The notes under the pieces: model-generated
What the model was told of the DNA's origin: nothing
What the model saw: the letters and a program-made list of their open reading frames with translations, nothing else
The model's database searches: none
In this document: one piece after another, positions 8,859-17,566 of the stretch
Position numbering within the stretch: the stretch's first letter is position 1
How the letters are laid out: each line of letters opens with the position of its first letter
Assembly: GCA_900105225.1 (NCBI GenBank)
Contig: LT629764.1
Span: 1,231,501-1,295,500 of the forward strand
Direction of reading: 5' to 3'
DNA from: Paenibacillaceae bacterium GAS479
GTDB taxonomy: Bacteria; Bacillota; Bacilli; Paenibacillales; Paenibacillaceae
Length of the DNA stretch: 64,000 nucleotides
Program-made: the position numbers and the translations under genes

Positions 8859-10097
8859 TCAGACATCTAGCATCCTTTCACTTGCACCAGGGCCTTTAAA
8901 CAACAATACTAGTTTTTCATTTAATCGGTTAATATCATAATGATTTTCAACAAAGTCCCTCCCCTTAATACCCATAACAGACCACTTATGGCTATTTAAG
9001 CATAAATATAATATGCGTTCAGCTAATGCTTGAACATCTTTTTCAGGAACTAAATAACCAAATTCATTGTCCAGTATTAACTCCGGAATTCCACTATGTA
9101 TAGTTGAAATTACTGGTATTCCCATCGAGAGTGCTTCCATTAAGACAACTGGTATCCCTTCTTGATCACCATCTTGAGCGGTAACACTTGGAGCCAAAAA
9201 AATGTGCGTATCTTTTAGTATCTTAATAACTTCATCTTGTTCTCGCCAACCTAATAAATGAACGTGATCTGAAACTCCTAAATCGTTAATCAGGTTAGAG
9301 AGTTCATTTTTTAGTGGTCCATCACCAATAATGTTATAATGAATGCTAGGGAAATCTCTAACTAAAGAAGCAATTGCTCTGATGCCAAATTCAATTCCTT
9401 TTTTCTCTACCAACCTTGCTATTGTCGTACATTTCACAGTTTCATTATCCTGCAAATTTCTTAACTCAAAGGTAAATTTCGATGTATCTATTCCCATTCG
9501 GTGCACAAGAATTTTCGATTGATTACATCCTAATTCTAAAAGCTTATTTTTCCAATTATCGCTAATAGGTAAAAATAAGTCCCCTGTGTTAAATAGAAAA
9601 TCATAGGCATTATTACCACGTCTTTTTAAATATGCGGTAATATCGTTTCCATGGAACGTTGTGATTAGTTTACCTTGTACAAAACCGGTATCTTTAACAA
9701 TTGCACCGATATTACCCAGGGTACCGAAATGACAATATACCACATCGAAATTAACCTCATTTCTCTTAGCAAACAAATCGGCGGTGTATAGTGCTTGTAA
9801 ATTGAAGATTGAAGTACCATATTTAAAAAAATTTAAAGTTTTGATGAGAGATGGATTTTTAATAATCTTCAGACCAGCTTTTAAAAGACGCCGTAGTTTA
9901 TTTTCAGACATATTATGGTAATGACAATACTTTTCGAGATCGTATTTTTTAACATCAGGGTGTACTTTACTTTCATTCCTTTTTTTATATGCAAATATTT
10001 TCACATTGTTTCCTCGGTCTATTAATCCAGTTATTTGATTGATAATAAAAGTCTCCGAAATTGCAGGGAATTCACCTACAATAAAAGCAATTTTCAT
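8859..10097 (-). CDS. Glycosyltransferase family 4 (WcaL/EpsF-like)
   Basis: A 412-residue GT-B glycosyltransferase that adds one sugar to the lipid-linked repeat unit at the inner membrane face. The N-terminal domain starts KIAFIVGEFPAISETFIINQ, the pattern of the colanic-acid WcaL group. The C-terminal domain carries TIARLVEKKGIEFGI, YNIIGDGPLKNEL, HLLGW and the E-x7-E nucleotide-sugar block (EGIPVVLMEALSMGIPVIST). The ATG at 10097 is chosen because GGTGGTGA sits six bases upstream. Base composition is clearly more A+T-rich than the rfb genes next to it. The donor sugar cannot be told from sequence. Confidence 0.88.
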   Translation of the reverse strand: MKIAFIVGEFPAISETFIINQITGLIDRGNNVKIFAYKKRNESKVHPDVKKYDLEKYCHYHNMSENKLRRLLKAGLKIIKNPSLIKTLNFFKYGTSIFNLQALYTADLFAKRNEVNFDVVYCHFGTLGNIGAIVKDTGFVQGKLITTFHGNDITAYLKRRGNNAYDFLFNTGDLFLPISDNWKNKLLELGCNQSKILVHRMGIDTSKFTFELRNLQDNETVKCTTIARLVEKKGIEFGIRAIASLVRDFPSIHYNIIGDGPLKNELSNLINDLGVSDHVHLLGWREQDEVIKILKDTHIFLAPSVTAQDGDQEGIPVVLMEALSMGIPVISTIHSGIPELILDNEFGYLVPEKDVQALAERILYLCLNSHKWSVMGIKGRDFVENHYDINRLNEKLVLLFKGPGASERMLDV

Positions 10098-10152
10098 AAT
10101 TTCACCACCCAAATATGTTCGTCACTTTTAGAACTCAGACTCAGTTTCCTTT

Positions 10153-10941
10153 TTATGGAATCAATGAGCAAACTAGAGCGATAAAACTTGCAGCAGGAAA
10201 GAGAAGAAACTGAGCAAGTACGGTACCAAGCAGTCGCCCTATCGCAACTAGCGCATATACATCGTTTATCTCCGACATATCAGTTTTGCCTGACATAACA
10301 CTATCCGAAATAAAGGCAATTTTTGGATCGAAGAACACAGCAATAAGGATTAAGGCGATGCCATTTATTAGTCCAGCACTTGATGCGGCCATTGTGCTGT
10401 ATTCGGGAATAAGATAAGAAGCATATTGAGCAGAAAGAACTCCTACAGTGAAAATCCCAGTAATAAGGGTATTAATAATTAATAGATTTTTATATTTCTT
10501 GATCTTCTCGAAACTCAATTGTTTAATTCTTGGCAATTTCAATCGAGTTTGTTTTACTACTTCAAGCCAATTTTTTATGGGAATACGAAGTATTGATCCA
10601 GACTTCTCAAACACTCCAATCATTCGAATTCCAAGTGATATCAATGTAGGAAAAAGAAAAACAGCGATAAGGGTGCCAATGATAGCCCCACTCAAAACAA
10701 GTTGAAGTTGAAAAAATAAATTTCCATTTTGATGCATCTTAGCCTTGTCAATCATGCTACCTGTAAGTGGCCCTTGAATTAAATTAGATGTTCGCGATAC
10801 CAGCGCGATAATCGTAGTTAGTGATATTGCAATTGCATATTTGGAGATGCGCACCCCCGCTAAGCGCATTGCGTAATTAAATGTATCAGTTGCATGAATG
10901 CAAGCTGTTAAAAACATAACAAGTCCAATTTGAACTACCAT
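10153..10941 (-). CDS. Amj-family (DUF2837) lipid flippase, probable repeat-unit flippase
   Basis: A 262-residue polytopic membrane protein with about six hydrophobic segments. The first segment ends in THA-like THDT context (IHATDTFNYAMRLAGVR), followed by LVSRTSNLIQGPLTGSMID, features I associate with the Amj/YdaH family (alternate lipid II flippase of Bacillus). Length fits (B. subtilis Amj is about 270 residues). No MATE/MOP-type Wzx is seen among the visible EPS genes, so this protein is the best candidate for moving the undecaprenyl-linked repeat unit outward; that role is inference. The start is set at 10941, where AGAGG lies nine bases upstream; the ATG at 10950 overlaps that site. 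An IS element lies directly upstream and may affect its transcription. Confidence 0.78.
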   Translation of the reverse strand: MVVQIGLVMFLTACIHATDTFNYAMRLAGVRISKYAIAISLTTIIALVSRTSNLIQGPLTGSMIDKAKMHQNGNLFFQLQLVLSGAIIGTLIAVFLFPTLISLGIRMIGVFEKSGSILRIPIKNWLEVVKQTRLKLPRIKQLSFEKIKKYKNLLIINTLITGIFTVGVLSAQYASYLIPEYSTMAASSAGLINGIALILIAVFFDPKIAFISDSVMSGKTDMSEINDVYALVAIGRLLGTVLAQFLLFPAASFIALVCSLIP

Positions 10942-11005
10942 GAATAACATCCTCTGCTATAAATATGATGTCTAGTAGCTTTATTTATTAGAAAATAGAT
11001 ATTAA

Positions 11006-11908
11006 GAGCCTATCCCAAAATAAAATCAGAGAGCATGAACAGGGATTATTTTTCTCCAGACAATGAGAGCGCAGGCGAAGTGAAGCAGCCCTAAATAGTT
11101 TCGAGCCTTCTTTTCAAAACGAACAAGTATTTTACGGAAGCGATTGAGCCATGAAAATAACACTTCTACCACCCAACGACGCGGGCATTTGCCTTCTTGT
11201 TTCTCTTTCTTTTCATCGCCTCGTGAGCGAATGTGAGGGATAAATCCGTGGTCGATGACCTGCTGACAGGCCATTTGCCCCTGATATCCTGCATCCGCAC
11301 ATAAGTGAGGTTGTGGCGTCGTTGTTCGGGGCTCAAGAATTAGATGATCTAAGGTTTCTTCAAGAAGTTTGACATCATGTCGGTTCGCTCCATCGATGAC
11401 GATCGCCAGCGGAAGTCCGTTTTGGTCAACCAGTGCGCTTCTCTTGGTTCCTTTTTTTCCCCGATCCGTTGGGTTTTTCCCAACCGCTTCAAGGGCGAGC
11501 GGTGCTTTGACCAAGCTGCCATCTACACTCGTCCATTCCCAGCCGATGCCCTCCCATTCCTCGTACGTCTGCAGACCGAGCAGCCAAATCCGCTCAAAGA
11601 AACCTTACTCGGTCCAACGTTGAAAATAGCGATGAAGGGTACTTGAACTGCCGTATTCACGAGGAACAGCGTTCCATTGGCAGCCGGTACGGAGCACGAA
11701 CAGGATGCCTTCCAACACTTTCTTTAAGTCGGTTGGCTTTCGACCACCGCCAGGCTTTCGCTTATAAGTTCGGTTGGGATCTCGTTTGGTAGGTTTAGGA
11801 AGTTCATCTTTGATCATTTCCCAAAATTCATCGGATAGAGTCCAGGTTTTGATTCGCATCACTCATCACCTCGTACCCTTTATTACCCAATTATTTTAGG
11901 ATAGGCTC
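11006..11908 (-). mobile_element. IS5-family insertion sequence (IS427/DUF4096 group), 903 bp
   Basis: Bounded by 18-base inverted repeats, GAGCCTATCCCAAAATAA at 11006-11023 and its complement with one mismatch at 11891-11908. A TAA triplet abuts both ends (11003-11005 and 11909-11911), consistent with the short target duplication of this group. It carries one transposase frame on the minus strand. The right end lies exactly at the stop codon of the upstream glycosyltransferase gene and the left end is about 65 bases before the Amj-family gene, so the element splits the EPS operon without breaking a protein. Confidence 0.92.
11026..11862 (-). pseudogene. IS5-family transposase interrupted by one in-frame stop
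   Basis: The frame from 11862 to 11026 encodes a 278-residue DDE transposase except for a TAA at 11605-11607. The N-terminal part (LSDEFWEMIKDELPKP, GGGRKPTDLKKVLEGILFVLRTGCQW) is the DUF4096 insertion domain. After the stop the same frame continues with GFFERIW, then the catalytic segments VDGSLVKAP (first Asp), CADAGYQG (second Asp) and RRWVVEVLFSWLNRFR (Glu region). Both halves are in one frame, so this is a nonsense mutation, not the programmed frameshift found in some relatives. A TAA read-through cannot be excluded, but the element is most likely immobile unless helped in trans. Confidence 0.85.
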
Positions 11909-13083
11909 TAAGTAATTGTTATCAATGAACGATATAAATTCAAGTGTTCATTTACATTTTTTTGAATAGTAAATGTTTGAGAATGAATATAACATGCTTG
12001 ACGAATACTCTCCCTTTCAATTTGACTCATTTCAAAATAGTTATTTATAGATTTTTTTATACTATCTATATCGCGCGGTTTAAATAAAAAGTCTTCATTT
12101 TTAATAATAACTTCAGGAATTCCACCAATATCTGATCCTATTACTGGAACACTCATCGAATAAGACTCTATAATAACTCGACCAAATGGTTCTTCCCATA
12201 TAGATGGAACAACTACTAGATCGAATTGTTCCAGAAGCTTATAAACATCAACTGATTTCACATGACCAGTAAATTCAATTCTATTATCTCCAGCAGCAAG
12301 ATTTTCAAGTTCCTGCTTCCTACTTCCACTTCCAACAATAACAAGTTTATTTGAAACAGTATGTGGTATATCCTTAAATGCTTTCACAAGAAATTCTACA
12401 CCTTTGTTATCTTCTAATTGACCAATACATCCAATTACCAATGTGCTATCATTATTCTTCTTAGTTCCAATAAATTTTTTGTTTAATTCTACAGCATTAT
12501 AGACAATAAACTTTGACGAATTATTAAAGTATTTATGATTAACATATTTGTCGAGTATAAATTCAGATATTCCTATAACAGCATTTACACGACTACTAAT
12601 TTTTCTTGCCACACTCCTATAAATTTTCGAATAAGAATTAAATCTAACTGGTTTCAATAACGTATAGTCTCTGAGAGTATGCACTATCGGAATTTTTAAA
12701 TCAGACGCAGCTTTCCAGACAGATAAACTAAGACCAGACATATTTTGAGTATGCATAATCTGAGGTTTTATTTCTTTGATAAGTTTTATAATTTCTTTTT
12801 TGATTTCAGGATTAAAAATATCTATTGTTTGCCAAACAATTTTTTCAAAAGTTCTTTTATCTTTTTTATCAATATAATGAAAAATATTATGACAAGGAAT
12901 TCGATAAATCTTAATTCCGTTTACCTCTTCAAATTCTATACCGTTTTTTTGAAGTCCTACAGTAACTACATGTACATCGAGATATTTACATAAAGATTCT
13001 GCCAGGATTTTAGTTGATATTTCTGCACCGCCAACAACCATGGGTTCATAAAGACTTGAAGCAATTATTATTGAAGGTTTCAT
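11908..13083 (-). CDS. Glycosyltransferase family 4
   Basis: A 391-residue GT-B enzyme. The N-terminal domain starts IIIASSLYEPMVVGGAEIST (the GG-A-E motif of GT4) and contains HTQNMSGLS and the TLRDY segment. The C-terminal domain has VIGCIGQLEDNKGVEFL, KLVIVGSGSRKQEL, IEFTGHV and the E-x7-E block (EEPFGRVIIESYSMSVPVIGSD). The gene is very A+T-rich with Asn/Ile/Lys-heavy codon use, unlike the rfb genes. Its TAG stop is formed at the IS junction: the last G is the first base of the IS repeat, and excision would restore TAA at the same codon, so the protein is unchanged. Confidence 0.88.
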   Translation of the reverse strand: MKPSIIIASSLYEPMVVGGAEISTKILAESLCKYLDVHVVTVGLQKNGIEFEEVNGIKIYRIPCHNIFHYIDKKDKRTFEKIVWQTIDIFNPEIKKEIIKLIKEIKPQIMHTQNMSGLSLSVWKAASDLKIPIVHTLRDYTLLKPVRFNSYSKIYRSVARKISSRVNAVIGISEFILDKYVNHKYFNNSSKFIVYNAVELNKKFIGTKKNNDSTLVIGCIGQLEDNKGVEFLVKAFKDIPHTVSNKLVIVGSGSRKQELENLAAGDNRIEFTGHVKSVDVYKLLEQFDLVVVPSIWEEPFGRVIIESYSMSVPVIGSDIGGIPEVIIKNEDFLFKPRDIDSIKKSINNYFEMSQIERESIRQACYIHSQTFTIQKNVNEHLNLYRSLITIT

Positions 13084-13497
13084 TTAAGAGTATCCATCCC
13101 CATTTTTTATTCTAACCGGCTTTCCGCATGAGATAATTTTCCAATATCGAATTAAATCGCTATAGATATTCAAATTCAGCTCAAAGGACGGCACTTTTTC
13201 TGTTTCTCAACACGTTTGGGCTCTGATGAGAGCAAAATCTCATGACCAACAAGTAAGTGATCTCATTTGGTCTGTAATCAGAAGCGTGAACAATACGTAG
13301 ATGCCCGATTGAACCTCTCAGAGACGTAGAGTTGTCAAAAAAAAATTTAATTTGAAAAATCGCATGGTTTTTAAAGATTAATTGGAGATATCTAAGAGAA
13401 AGTGCGTAAAAAAAACGCTTTTTATAATTCCGTTTTATTCATGAAGAAAGCCGGTTCTAAATATATTTCACTCTTTTAAAAACAATTGTTTATTGTT
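13084..13497. other. Intergenic gap with imperfect terminal inverted repeat; possible decayed element
   Basis: 414 bases without a convincing gene. Eleven-base arms AACCGGCTTTC (13114-13124) and GAAAGCCGGTT (13446-13456) face each other across about 330 bases. Short open stretches inside contain stops in every frame and match no family I recognise. A small A-rich hairpin (GTGCGT...ACGC) lies near 13403-13421. The layout could be a small non-autonomous element or a dead insertion between the polymerase and glycosyltransferase genes. Confidence 0.4.
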
Positions 13498-14862
13498 TTA
13501 TCTGACCTTCATCATACTTTTATCTATTTCACTCATTAATAATCCTTTGGAACTCAATGTTGACTGCTTAGGTAAAACTAACTTGTTTTTCAGAAAATTA
13601 ACATCTTTTCTGAAATGATCTGCACATAATATTGCTAAAGCAATCCAGAAAAAGGTGCCCACACTGCTATACGCGGTAATTTCGTAGGTAAACATATTAA
13701 GAACAAAAGCAATTATAATTATTTTTAACATCGGTGATTCAGCTTTACTCCTCAATGCAAAAATAACTAATGAAGTGTGTAAAATAAAACCAATAATTCC
13801 GTGTTCATAAAATATATTCAAATAATTATTATCTAAAACTCCAGTAAATGTTCTTATTCCTAAACTAGCACCTGGTGAGAGTCCAAATAACATTTGGATT
13901 CCAAAAAGATCAAATACTTTCAGGACACCTTTATTGGGATCTGTCCAAATTGCCCATCTCATTACATATGAGTTATCACCTGATGGCGGCCTTATAATTC
14001 GAGTACTTAATAATTCTAAAATACCCGTATTAATTAAAATCAATGAAATAAAGAATAACGAAAATATCAAACCAATAATAAATTTTAGCGAAATTCTAAT
14101 TTTATACAACTTTATAATTAAGAAGAGAGCTAAAATCGTTGAAAATATTCCTCCTCGCGAGAAACTAACAACCATTCCGCTTACTAAAACCAGCGAACTT
14201 AAAATAAAAGGAATGTAATTAGCTGACATTCTTTTATTCTCTATTATTTTACATACAGACATAAGGAAGCCAAGAGCGCATAATGTTCCTATTGCCTGTG
14301 GTTCTCCCTGGAATCCCCAGACCCTATAAAGATAATCCTCTCCTCCATTAATATAAAATCCTCTCATTTGATAGATATATTTAGACATAAACAGAGGACT
14401 TTTATATATGTATTGAAATACTGCAACCAAAGCACTAAATGAACTAAAAAGAATAATAAAGTTGATTAAGTATTTTTTGAAGTTCGAGAAATTTGTACAA
14501 ATCGAATATACACAAAAGAATGAGAAATAATTCATAAGCATTTGATAAAAAAATGTGTTGACTCCAAAAAAACCCACTCTAAAGATTAAAGAGATCAACG
14601 AAGTGATAAAAGTTGACATTACAATAAAATAAAAAATACGAAACGGATTTGAGCCAATGTTAAATTTGTTTTTTTCCTTTTTCACAATTATTATTGTTAA
14701 AAACCCAATAATAACCATAACTATCTTGTCTGGAGAAATTGATCCTAGCTGTGTATCAAACTGAAAAAAGTTTGTTGATCTACTATCAGGTATCAAGCAA
14801 ATTATTGAAGCCATCAATAATGCTGCAAATATAATAAGTAATGTTGGTTTGGATTCTGACAT
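13498..14862 (-). CDS. O-antigen ligase/polymerase-like membrane protein (Wzy)
   Basis: A 454-residue polytopic protein with ten or more hydrophobic segments and a large outside loop near residues 310-350 containing GLSPGASLGIRTFTGVLDNNYLNIFYEHGIIG spread around a D-N-N-Y-L motif; this pattern and the preceding SFSRGG segment are typical of the O-antigen ligase/Wzy_C family. The expected role is to join lipid-linked repeat units into polymer on the outer face. Wzy proteins have poor sequence conservation, so the call rests on topology, the loop motif and operon context. The ATG at 14862 follows AGAGG with six bases between; the gene is strongly A+T-rich. Confidence 0.82.
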   Translation of the reverse strand: MSESKPTLLIIFAALLMASIICLIPDSRSTNFFQFDTQLGSISPDKIVMVIIGFLTIIIVKKEKNKFNIGSNPFRIFYFIVMSTFITSLISLIFRVGFFGVNTFFYQMLMNYFSFFCVYSICTNFSNFKKYLINFIILFSSFSALVAVFQYIYKSPLFMSKYIYQMRGFYINGGEDYLYRVWGFQGEPQAIGTLCALGFLMSVCKIIENKRMSANYIPFILSSLVLVSGMVVSFSRGGIFSTILALFLIIKLYKIRISLKFIIGLIFSLFFISLILINTGILELLSTRIIRPPSGDNSYVMRWAIWTDPNKGVLKVFDLFGIQMLFGLSPGASLGIRTFTGVLDNNYLNIFYEHGIIGFILHTSLVIFALRSKAESPMLKIIIIAFVLNMFTYEITAYSSVGTFFWIALAILCADHFRKDVNFLKNKLVLPKQSTLSSKGLLMSEIDKSMMKVR

Positions 14863-14879
14863 ATCACACCTCTGTAAGT

Positions 14880-16052
14880 TCAATCTAGTTCCAAAAAATC
14901 ACCTTTAATATTTTTGCTGTAATTATTTTGTACTTTACTTCTTTCAGCAAGAGATAGATAAGCTAAGCTTACTTCATCCCAATTATACTTTTCCTTAATT
15001 CTTATACTCATACCTAATGATTGATCATTCATTAATTGCGATTTTAAGAAATCCTCTTTAAGAGTAGTTTCTTTAAAATAGTTTCCTAACTGTGGTCCTA
15101 GTACTTCCTTGCTGAAGGGCCCATCAATTGCCATAACTCTTTTGCAAGAAATCATTGCCTCTAACAAAGCTGGATTAGTTCCACCTACTGAATTGCCATG
15201 TACATAACAATATGCTGATTTCCTTAGAATATGGAGTTCTTTAATATTATAATTCGCAGGAAAAATATAGACTCCACTTTGATTGTGTAGTTTCATTATT
15301 TCTTGAGAATATTTTGTGGAATCTTTATATCCAATAAGAATAAATTTGTATCCTTCCTTGTAGAGGTTTGTTTCAGAAAAAGCCTTAACAATTGCCAAAG
15401 GTAAATTATCCGGTTCAAATCTTGTTATTTGTAAGTAAAATTTCCCATACTCTACACCGTGCTTGGCTAATATACTCATTTGATCAGATAAATCAAACTC
15501 GTTTGGAATATTAACTGATCCATATGGAATAAATTTAGTCTTTTTAAAAAACCTTTTCTTATAGTAAGTTTGAATTGAAATAGAATCTGATATTAGATTT
15601 CTACAAATCAGACAAATTAAAAATGAAGAAAGAAAATAAAAAGCCTTGAAAGGAAGTGACCATTTTGCTCGTCTCCATTCAAGACCATCTGTATTAATCG
15701 CCATCGGTATCCCAGCAATTTTTGTTAGAAGTATTCCAAAAAAATTAGCATTATTAAACCAAAAAACATAATCAAATTTTTTTCTATTTTTCAATAAATA
15801 TAAACCTGTGTTTATTGAAGAGAGAAAGGTATCTAATTTGCGATTATCGCTCCCCTTAATAAAAATTCTCTTTCTACCTTCAAAATCATCTTCAATAATT
15901 TTCCCACTATGACTTCTACAAAAAATATAACAATCAGTTCCTTGGTTCTGAACTATTATTTTTTTTGTAATTTCATCAACTGCGGTCTCAAACCCACCAT
16001 ATGCTGCAGGAATTCCACGAGTACCACAGAAAGCAATTTTTATATTTTCCAT
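14880..16052 (-). CDS. Glycosyltransferase with DUF1972 N-terminal domain
   Basis: A 390-residue GT-B enzyme of the rhamnosyltransferase-like group that combines an N-terminal DUF1972 domain with a GT4 C-terminal domain. Diagnostic start: IKIAFCGTRGIPAAYGGFET. Later GIPMAINTDGLEWRRAKW is characteristic of the same group, and the C-terminal domain shows YLQITRFEPDNL, KFILIGY and the VHGNSVGGTNPALLEAM block. Many members add L-rhamnose, which fits the rfb genes in this locus, but the donor is not proven. The ATG at 16052 follows GGAGG with eight bases between; a GTG 15 bases upstream overlaps that site and is rejected. The Wzy gene begins 17 bases downstream. Confidence 0.85.
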   Translation of the reverse strand: MENIKIAFCGTRGIPAAYGGFETAVDEITKKIIVQNQGTDCYIFCRSHSGKIIEDDFEGRKRIFIKGSDNRKLDTFLSSINTGLYLLKNRKKFDYVFWFNNANFFGILLTKIAGIPMAINTDGLEWRRAKWSLPFKAFYFLSSFLICLICRNLISDSISIQTYYKKRFFKKTKFIPYGSVNIPNEFDLSDQMSILAKHGVEYGKFYLQITRFEPDNLPLAIVKAFSETNLYKEGYKFILIGYKDSTKYSQEIMKLHNQSGVYIFPANYNIKELHILRKSAYCYVHGNSVGGTNPALLEAMISCKRVMAIDGPFSKEVLGPQLGNYFKETTLKEDFLKSQLMNDQSLGMSIRIKEKYNWDEVSLAYLSLAERSKVQNNYSKNIKGDFLELD

Positions 16053-16431
16053 CTTTTTTTCCTCCACATATTTAAATAGCCTCGCGGCATGACGCTCTTA
16101 GTCTGCTCTTGAACGCGGTCGAATTCAAACCACGATACTGCTCGACACCGCTCCATCATGATGTGGTACTTGCGTATATACGGCATTATGATCTGCCAGC
16201 ACGTGGATACCTAGTACGTGAGTCAGTAAGACGACTGGGACAAACTTAAATGGACCGTTCGCCCCTCAATATCCTATTTTTTTTGAAAACCAGTTTAAAA
16301 ATGGCGGAGTCTTCCTTTTTAAACTGGTTTTCATTTCGCATGTTTTCCAGCTCCAATTGTCTATTACAGTAGTTTTTATACTTTCAACTGCCCTTTAATT
16401 CCAAGATGCTACTTAATCGCTAAACAATAGT
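16053..16431. other. Intergenic gap with a 17-base perfect hairpin; no gene recognised
   Basis: Between two glycosyltransferase genes. TGAAAACCAGTTTAAAA (16284-16300) pairs perfectly with 16317-16333 across a 16-base loop, but neither strand continues into a T-run, so it is not a classical terminator. The stretch 16080-16250 is more G+C-rich than the genes beside it and has one open frame of about 55 codons without a start or recognisable homology; it may be a worn fragment of a former gene or insertion. Confidence 0.4.
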
Positions 16432-17532
16432 CTATTTAATTTCTTTGATAGAGCATATATAAGAACTTGCTGCCGATTGCCAGGTCCATTTTTTTGCTTG
16501 TCTATATCCTTCATTGACTATTTTCCTCTTATCGTCTAATTGAATAATCTTAAATATTGAATCTGAAATTTGAATGAAGTCATTCGGATCGATCAGTAAT
16601 CCTGCATTCCCAATTACATCCGGTATAGCAGTCGAATTGGATGAAACAACTGGCACTCCACATGCCATGGCCTCAATAGGAGGAATTCCAAAACCTTCTG
16701 CAAAAGTTGGATAAACAAAAACAGATGCTGCCCTGTAAATATGCGGGAGCATCTCATCATCAACAGAATCTATGATTTGGACGTAAGGCTTCAAATTCAA
16801 CTCTTCAATTCGATTGAAGAAGCTTTGGAATCCAAAGTCTGGTTTTCCGACAATAACCAGCTTCCCTATCGGTATGTTCTTCTCAAGTAGAATCTTGTAG
16901 GCATTCAGCAAGGCGATATGGTTTTTTCTAGGCTCGATCCGGCCTACAGTGAGAATAAAATCCCTGACACCGTATTTCTGTTCGATCAGAGCCTTTGATT
17001 CTTCCTTGTTTTCAGGTGTGAACCGGCTAAGATCCACTCCATTAGGTACTACCTTCACTTTATGCTCCGGTATTCCATAGAGCTCGATGATTTTGTTCTT
17101 AGAATATTGAGATACTGTATGCACTTGCTTTGCCCTTTGAGCGGAGTACCGGACTAAAATCTTATTGCGCAGAACTTCCTTCTTGGAGAAGAACTGGGGA
17201 TGTGTTTCAAATAGAACATCGTGGATGGTACAGATGGTGTCACATGGGACCATCAAAGGTGAAATGTACTGGGTATGATAGAGCTTGATCTCATTTTTTT
17301 TCAACATAGGGCTGGTTTGATAAGTCAGCCGTTTAAGCTTGGATTCCGACTGGAAGTTGATATATTTCGAGTTCGAGCCATAAGGCTTGGCCTCCTGCTC
17401 TCCCCAGTGGCCAAAGAATACATAATCATCCGGGTTACTTTGCTTGACGACTTCATTATATAGATTTAGCAGATAAGTACGGCTTCCCTGAAACTTCCCC
17501 GCTAGAACATGCGCATCTACACCTATCCTCAT
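16432..17532 (-). CDS. Glycosyltransferase family 4 (WbaZ/mannosyltransferase-like)
   Basis: A 366-residue GT-B enzyme. The start RIGVDAHVLAGKFQGSRTY is the usual pattern of WbaZ/MtfB-type mannosyl- or rhamnosyltransferases. Then IHDVLFETHP, VHTVSQYSKN, VVPNGVDLSRF, the donor-domain TVGRIEPRKNH, KLVIVGK and the E-x7-E block with AEGFGIPPIEAMACGVPVVSSN. The many FxPxN/GVDLxRF features favour GDP-mannose or dTDP-rhamnose as donor, both predicted for this locus. AAAGGAG lies upstream of the ATG. This gene is the first after the priming transferase, so it may add the second sugar. Confidence 0.88.
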   Translation of the reverse strand: MRIGVDAHVLAGKFQGSRTYLLNLYNEVVKQSNPDDYVFFGHWGEQEAKPYGSNSKYINFQSESKLKRLTYQTSPMLKKNEIKLYHTQYISPLMVPCDTICTIHDVLFETHPQFFSKKEVLRNKILVRYSAQRAKQVHTVSQYSKNKIIELYGIPEHKVKVVPNGVDLSRFTPENKEESKALIEQKYGVRDFILTVGRIEPRKNHIALLNAYKILLEKNIPIGKLVIVGKPDFGFQSFFNRIEELNLKPYVQIIDSVDDEMLPHIYRAASVFVYPTFAEGFGIPPIEAMACGVPVVSSNSTAIPDVIGNAGLLIDPNDFIQISDSIFKIIQLDDKRKIVNEGYRQAKKWTWQSAASSYICSIKEIK

Positions 17533-17566
17533 CTCTCTATCTCTCCTTTATCTGCGCTGCGAAAAG

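Noticed and set aside
11026-11862. Programmed ribosomal frameshift in the IS transposase
   Set aside because: Both halves are in the same reading frame, separated only by one TAA, so no frameshift is needed.
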